DNA of 64,000 nucleotides from an uncultured Poribacteria bacterium. GTDB lineage: Bacteria > Poribacteria > WGA-4E > WGA-3G. The stretch's first letter is position 1, and every line of letters starts with the position of its first letter. The notes under the pieces were generated by a model that saw nothing but the letters and a program-made list of their open reading frames with translations, did no database searches and had not been told where the DNA came from. The position numbers and the translations under genes were made by a program. The DNA lies in NCBI GenBank assembly GCA_951828385.1, contig OX639973.1:4517200-4581199 (forward strand), written 5' to 3'. Shown one piece after another: positions 60,505-64,000 of the stretch.

Positions 60505-61470
60505 TTACCTTTTGTAAAGGTGCGCAACAGCATCGCCATAACCGTTGTAAATCAACGTCGGGAGTCTCTCTCCAGTGCCTATCATCCGTTCACTGGCTTG
60601 AGACCAACGTGGATGTGGAACGTTGGGGTTGACGTTTGCTTCAAAGCCGTACTCCCTCGGTGCAAGCGTGTTCCAAAAGGTGCGCGGCTTCTTGTCCGTC
60701 AACTCAATACTGACAATGGATTTGATGCTTTTGAACCCGTACTTCCAAGGCACGATGAGCCGGATAGGGGCACCGTGTTGTGGCGGTAAAATATGTCCAT
60801 AGATGCCGACAGTGAGTAGCGTCAAGTCGTTCATCGCCTCAGCAAGAGTTAGTCCTTCAAAATAGGGCCACGGCAAGCGAACATCGTGTTGCTGCGGTGC
60901 CATGCTGGCATCCAAAAATGTGAGCATACGGACATATTTGGCTTCAGCTTTCGGCTGCACTTTTTCAAGCAACGCTTTCATCGGAAAACCGACCCAAGGT
61001 ACGACCATTGCCCACGCTTCGACGCAACGGAACCGATAAATCCGTTCTTCAAGTGGCATCTGGTTAATCAATTCGTCCACATCTACCTTCATCGGCTTTT
61101 CGACAAGCCCGGATACCTCAATCTCCCAGGGGCGCGTCTTGAATTTTTCCACTTTTTTCCAAACAGTGCTTTTTGAGGTGGTAAATTCGTAGTAATTGTT
61201 GTAGGTCGCAGCGACAACTTCGTCTGTCATCTGCCGTTCCACAGTGAAGTTTGCGTTGTTTTCTGCGGCAAGTGTTTGTGACCGGAAGGGTTCTAACTGT
61301 TTTTCAAGCCCACTGCCCTGTGCGCAAGCATTTGAAGTGGAAAACAACAGTGCACCTGCGCTTGCCAATCCTAAATCTTTGATGAATTTCCGGCGATTGA
61401 TGTAGTCTGATTCAGATGTTACCTGATTTTCGGGGATTTCCCATCCCTTTGGAATCTTAATATACGCCAT
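60505..61470 (-). CDS. msrP: MsrP/YedY-type periplasmic molybdopterin reductase
   Basis: ATG 61470 is preferred (GGAGG 8 bases upstream) over ATG 61491. The 321-residue protein has a twin-arginine signal (NRRKFIKDLG at residues 25-34). The sulfite-oxidase fold carries the molybdenum ligand Cys149 in YRFRCVEAW, plus VPWVGFPMKALLEKV and PLRLI-type cofactor contacts (GAPIRLIVPWKYGFKS). In E. coli MsrP with membrane MsrQ repairs oxidised methionine in envelope proteins. No msrQ is adjacent. It lies 26 bases upstream of the serpin gene on the same strand, so they may share a transcript. Confidence 0.92.
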   Translation of the reverse strand: MAYIKIPKGWEIPENQVTSESDYINRRKFIKDLGLASAGALLFSTSNACAQGSGLEKQLEPFRSQTLAAENNANFTVERQMTDEVVAATYNNYYEFTTSKSTVWKKVEKFKTRPWEIEVSGLVEKPMKVDVDELINQMPLEERIYRFRCVEAWAMVVPWVGFPMKALLEKVQPKAEAKYVRMLTFLDASMAPQQHDVRLPWPYFEGLTLAEAMNDLTLLTVGIYGHILPPQHGAPIRLIVPWKYGFKSIKSIVSIELTDKKPRTFWNTLAPREYGFEANVNPNVPHPRWSQASERMIGTGERLPTLIYNGYGDAVAHLYKR

Positions 61471-62462
61471 GAGATTTTCCTCCGTTGCCATCTTAATTTG
61501 GTCATTTTCTTTATTTCTCAGAGAAGTCGAGAGCGATGCCTCAGAATATTACGGGTTTAGCGTTGAGTTGCCAATAGTATATATCATTTCTTGTTAAAAG
61601 ACAACCTAAGTTCTAAATTTACGGGTACGCCCAACGAACCTGTTCCAATGTTTGTGGTGCCTAAGTTCTCTATAGTATGTGTTGTAATATGTTTCGTTTG
61701 TAAATCTGGAGGAGTTGGATCTTACTGAAAACCCCCTGAGTCGGGACTCCATAGAGATACATATTCCAGCAATTGAGGCGAATGGGACAAAGGTTATCCA
61801 TTGAGGTTTTCCATTATAGTAGATACCGTAATTACTTGGACGCTCAGCATCGGTGCGGTTAGGCATGCAGATCGCAAATCTAAAGCATTCTCACTGCGAA
61901 GCAAAATTGGGTCTCCGCGTGTGGGAAACCAAATTTGGGTGAGTACACCGCAAAACCGAACCATAGGTGTCAATTTTAGAAATAATAACCGTCTCAAACC
62001 CAGGCCCGGTAGGTTCGGTTTCCCAACCGAACCGGATACTACATGGAAACCTTGAAGACTTCAAAACCCTCTTCAGTCCCGTAGAGTTTATTTGCTTGGG
62101 TATTTCTTCAGAATGTTTATAGCAGCGTTTTCGAGCAAAAACCTTAGCCCTGTAAGGGGTTTTTGCTTGGGTGTTTCTTCAGCATGTTTATATCTACAGT
62201 TGCTAAAATGCTGTGGAAAATCCCTAAATTGACACCTATGGTACACCGCAAAACCGAACCTACCGGATCCGGGGTCGAGGCGGTTATTTTCCCCTAAATT
62301 GACACCTATGGTGCGGTTTCCTAACCGCACCGGATCCTGAAAAAAGGACGAGAAACTCTATAATTTCTTAAAACTAAATGACCCTGGAAAAAGATTGACA
62401 TTATGCCGGGCATACGCGTATAATAGTTATACTTGGCTTTTTTTACCACTCCCCCGTCAAAG
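61471..62462. repeat. Repeat-filled gap, second block of composite intergenic repeats
   Basis: From about 61905 to 62340 the sequence repeats units of the 2.1-2.7 kb block. These are CATAGGTGTCAATTTTAGAA (61962), CCGGTAGGTTCGGTTTCCC (about 62008), CCGGATACTACATGG (about 62031), TTTGCTTGGGTATTTCTTC (about 62089) and TTTTGCTTGGGTGTTTC (about 62159). AAATTGACACCTATGG occurs at about 62225 and 62295 in the opposite sense. No gene is supported here. Confidence 0.75.
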
Positions 62463-62925
62463 CCCCATGCTTTAGCTTGGGGATGTAGACGGCTAAAGGT
62501 GTGAAAGCCAAAAAAAATTTGACTTTCACATAGAAATATAATATAATTACTATTAGCACTTGGTTAGGGTTTCCACCTCTCTCGCTTGAGGGAGTCCTAA
62601 CCTACCCTGTGGAAAGGGTTGTGAGTGTGAAGTGCGACACCACTAAAAACATGTATCGGGCAGTTGACGCGTAATTGAGCGAAAGCTTGGATCGGAGCAG
62701 AGGTGAAAGTCTGCACGTTGTATTGCTGCCCCCTTTTTCGTTTCTCTCCATTTTGGAGAGAGGTAGGCGGGGATAGCCGTGAAAGTTTTTCGCACGATAT
62801 GCCTACGGGGATTTTTCACCCTGTAGGGAATCGCCTACTGGTGGAGACAGCGTAAGACGGTTGACCTTTCGGGAAAACTGCTATTGTCTACGAAGCCGAG
62901 GTTTCCCCTACCTTTAGGTAGTGGG
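62463..62925 (+). mobile_element. ORF-less IS200/605-like element with structured RNA-like interior
   Basis: The left palindrome CCCCATGCTTTAGCTTGGGG (62463-62482) matches the tnpB element's left end. The right end GAGGTTTCCCCTACCTTTAG and following bases (62898-62925) match its right end in position and sequence (GAGGTTTCCCC, then TGCTATCAC like GTCTATCAC). In between there is no tnpB; instead there are several stems, for example CTCTCC-attt-GGAGAG near 62744. It looks like a non-autonomous derivative that still makes an omega-RNA-like transcript. A possible promoter TATAAT lies near 62420. Confidence 0.6.
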
Positions 62926-62934
62926 TGCTATCAC

Positions 62935-63147
62935 GAACGCGTCATGCAACGCGGTATTGAACAAGGTATTGAACAAGGGCAAACAGACGCAAAGCGCGAG
63001 GCAGTTTTCAAACTCCTGCGGCACCAATTTGGAGATATTCCGCAACCCCTTGCCACCCGCATTACCGAAATGCAACGCATCTCGCAGCTGGATGCTCTGT
63101 TTGAGAAGGTGATGGTGGCAAAGACACTTGAGGATGTTGATGCGTAA
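62935..63147 (+). pseudogene. 3' remnant of an Rpn-family (PD-(D/E)XK) nuclease/transposase gene
   Basis: About 70 residues, including QRGIEQGIEQGQTDAKREAV and LLRHQFGDIP, match the variable C-terminal tail of Rpn-type recombination-promoting nucleases. These end in an EQGxEQGxxxG stretch and a helical domain (DUF4351-like). The N-terminal nuclease domain is absent; the sequence starts at the right end of the ORF-less IS200/605-like element. The open frame before 62935 is transposon sequence. Confidence 0.7.
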
Positions 63148-63248
63148 ACGCCTGAGGCATCACACGTAGCCACGCTGATGTGGAGAATTTGGATTGACGC
63201 TGAAAAATACCCTTGATAAGAGGCTGCAGTCAAATAGCAGAAAAAGAG

Positions 63249-63268
63249 GCGCGGTCTTCGGGCCGCGC
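63249..63268 (+). terminator. Hairpin GCGCGG / CCGCGC
   Basis: A 6-bp GC stem extended by AAAG/CTTT-type pairs, about 100 bases after the nuclease remnant. It is probably that gene's old terminator. Confidence 0.55.
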
Positions 63269-63405
63269 TTTGCTCATTGTCTGAACTGTTATTTATGTGA
63301 TTCAATGATTTACAGGATTGGCACTCTTCTGTAATTGACAATCGTCTTGGACAGTATTACCGAATTATTTTTTGAAACTTCATGAAACCGCACCTACCAG
63401 GGAGG

Positions 63406-63417
63406 TGCGTAAGTCCT
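63406..63417 (-). repeat. Solo terminal repeat TGCGTAAGTCCT
   Basis: Identical to the right terminal inverted repeat of the MITE at 59084-59203 and the reverse complement of the copy at 6482. No partner end nearby. Confidence 0.6.
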
Positions 63418-63442
63418 AAAGTTCTATGAAAAAAATATTTTC

Positions 63443-63472
63443 TTGCAACTTTTTGAGATTTTGGTGTATAAT
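63443..63472 (+). promoter_or_regulatory. Promoter of the Cys-rich exported protein
   Basis: TTGCAA (63443-63448), 18 bases, TATAAT (63467-63472); ATG follows at 63532 after CGGAG. Confidence 0.6.
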
Positions 63473-63531
63473 ATCCTAAAGTGTTTTATTCGATTTCCAC
63501 TTTCTGACGAAACAACGGAGTTTATTGCACA

Positions 63532-63972
63532 ATGTTGCGAAAACATCGGCAGGTGCTTATCTTACTCGTAGGGCTATTGTACGTCTATTCGGTGTGCCCA
63601 TTCCTCTGTGCAGCTTTTGAACAAAAGTTCTGTCACGACACACCTCAAGAAGTACTGAGCGAAGATACTGAAGCCCGCGCGATCTGCTGCCAAAACACTA
63701 AAACCAGCACGGCGGGTGAAACCGAAACTCCATCCGAAAGTAGTAAGTCGTGCTGTGCAACTGATTTGGAACTTGTGATTCCAGACATCAGAGACAACAT
63801 CCCCGAATCCCGAGAATTGATCGGACAGTCTCTGGTCTCGATTCTTCCTATCTCGGCGACTTTACCTGTTGCTCCACAGGAATCGTTCAAGACTGCTTCC
63901 ATCCCTTTAGTTTCTACACTTTTCCCTGACCATCCTCTAACCCGTAGAGGTCCCCCGTTTATCCAGTGCTAA
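63532..63972 (+). CDS. Small exported Cys-rich protein of unknown function
   Basis: The 146-residue protein has an N-terminal hydrophobic segment (LILLVGLLYVYSVCPFLCAA) that serves as signal peptide or anchor. A short region with paired cysteines follows (FCHD, AICCQN, SCCATD), then a Pro-containing tail ending RRGPPFIQC. Paired Cys in an exported protein suggests metal binding or disulfides. Similar small proteins are often found ahead of heavy-metal efflux genes, but what follows is outside the window. Family not recognised. Confidence 0.6.
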   Translation: MLRKHRQVLILLVGLLYVYSVCPFLCAAFEQKFCHDTPQEVLSEDTEARAICCQNTKTSTAGETETPSESSKSCCATDLELVIPDIRDNIPESRELIGQSLVSILPISATLPVAPQESFKTASIPLVSTLFPDHPLTRRGPPFIQC

Positions 63973-64000
63973 ATAAATTCCGCGAGGAATTCTTTAAGCA

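Larger units (their letters stand above)
63148..63531. other. Gap with terminator, solo repeat end and promoter
   Basis: Contains the hairpin at 63249, a CGCACCT/AGGTGCG stem near 63389-63409, the solo terminal repeat TGCGTAAGTCCT (63406-63417) and the promoter at 63443. No gene is seen. Confidence 0.6.

Overview
The window looks like a chromosome segment of a Gram-negative, didermic, uncultured-type bacterium. It carries an ExbB/ExbD energiser, several lipoproteins, a likely outer-membrane barrel protein, a Wzz-type polysaccharide protein, a twin-arginine molybdoenzyme, a minimal bacterial microcompartment (BMC) locus and many small dispersed repeats. My best guess from gene content and style is Candidatus Poribacteria or a relative. 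That is an inference; no rRNA gene is present to settle it. I found no tRNA, rRNA or CRISPR array.

Layout. (1) 1-7.0 kb: end of a zinc-ribbon-like gene, rlmB, radC, a repeat-filled intergenic stretch, then a near-perfect sigma-54 promoter with three 12-bp sites spaced exactly 21 bp apart upstream. It drives a secreted protein and probably a large membrane-anchored protein; a decayed patch follows. (2) 7.0-13.6 kb: an Rsb/SpoIIA-type partner-switching cluster (three STAS antagonists, an RsbW-like kinase, a receiver-SpoIIE phosphatase) with a Usp protein, a PAS histidine kinase and a receiver. (3) 13.8-21.9 kb: housekeeping genes: ribosomal protein S1 with long acidic tails, metK-ahcY, a lone BrnA-like antitoxin, a PfkB kinase and lipoamide dehydrogenase. 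(4) 22-38 kb: an accessory/defence island. It holds a PLD-SNF2 helicase, a small protein that duplicates the N-terminal domain of the neighbouring Eco57I-like methyltransferase, and that methyltransferase, whose last ~60 residues have been cut off by an IS3 element plus an IsrB (HNH-less IscB) element. Next come a deoxyribosyltransferase/TIR-like P-loop ATPase, divergent from a candidate HEPN protein, and a gamma-glutamyltranspeptidase gene destroyed by a TnpB element. (5) 38-49 kb: gltB with a 370-nt leader, an ExbB/ExbD/ExbD set and a large outer-membrane lipoprotein with EF-hand-like loops. (6) 49-61.5 kb: envelope genes (Wzz-like, NTF2-like lipoprotein, DUF5683-like, a protein with an SR-repeat tail), a BMC gene trio (flavoprotein, pduL, BMC-H), a TPR/phosphoesterase/peptidase operon, a serpin lipoprotein and MsrP. 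(7) 61.5-64 kb: repeats, an ORF-less IS200/605-like element inserted in an Rpn-type nuclease remnant, and a small Cys-rich secreted protein.

The most notable points are the disrupted methyltransferase with its extra copy of the N-terminal domain, the IsrB locus with a visible omega-RNA-like leader, the divergent ATPase/HEPN pair, the sigma-54 promoter with phased upstream sites, and a family of small hairpin repeats with compensatory changes between copies.
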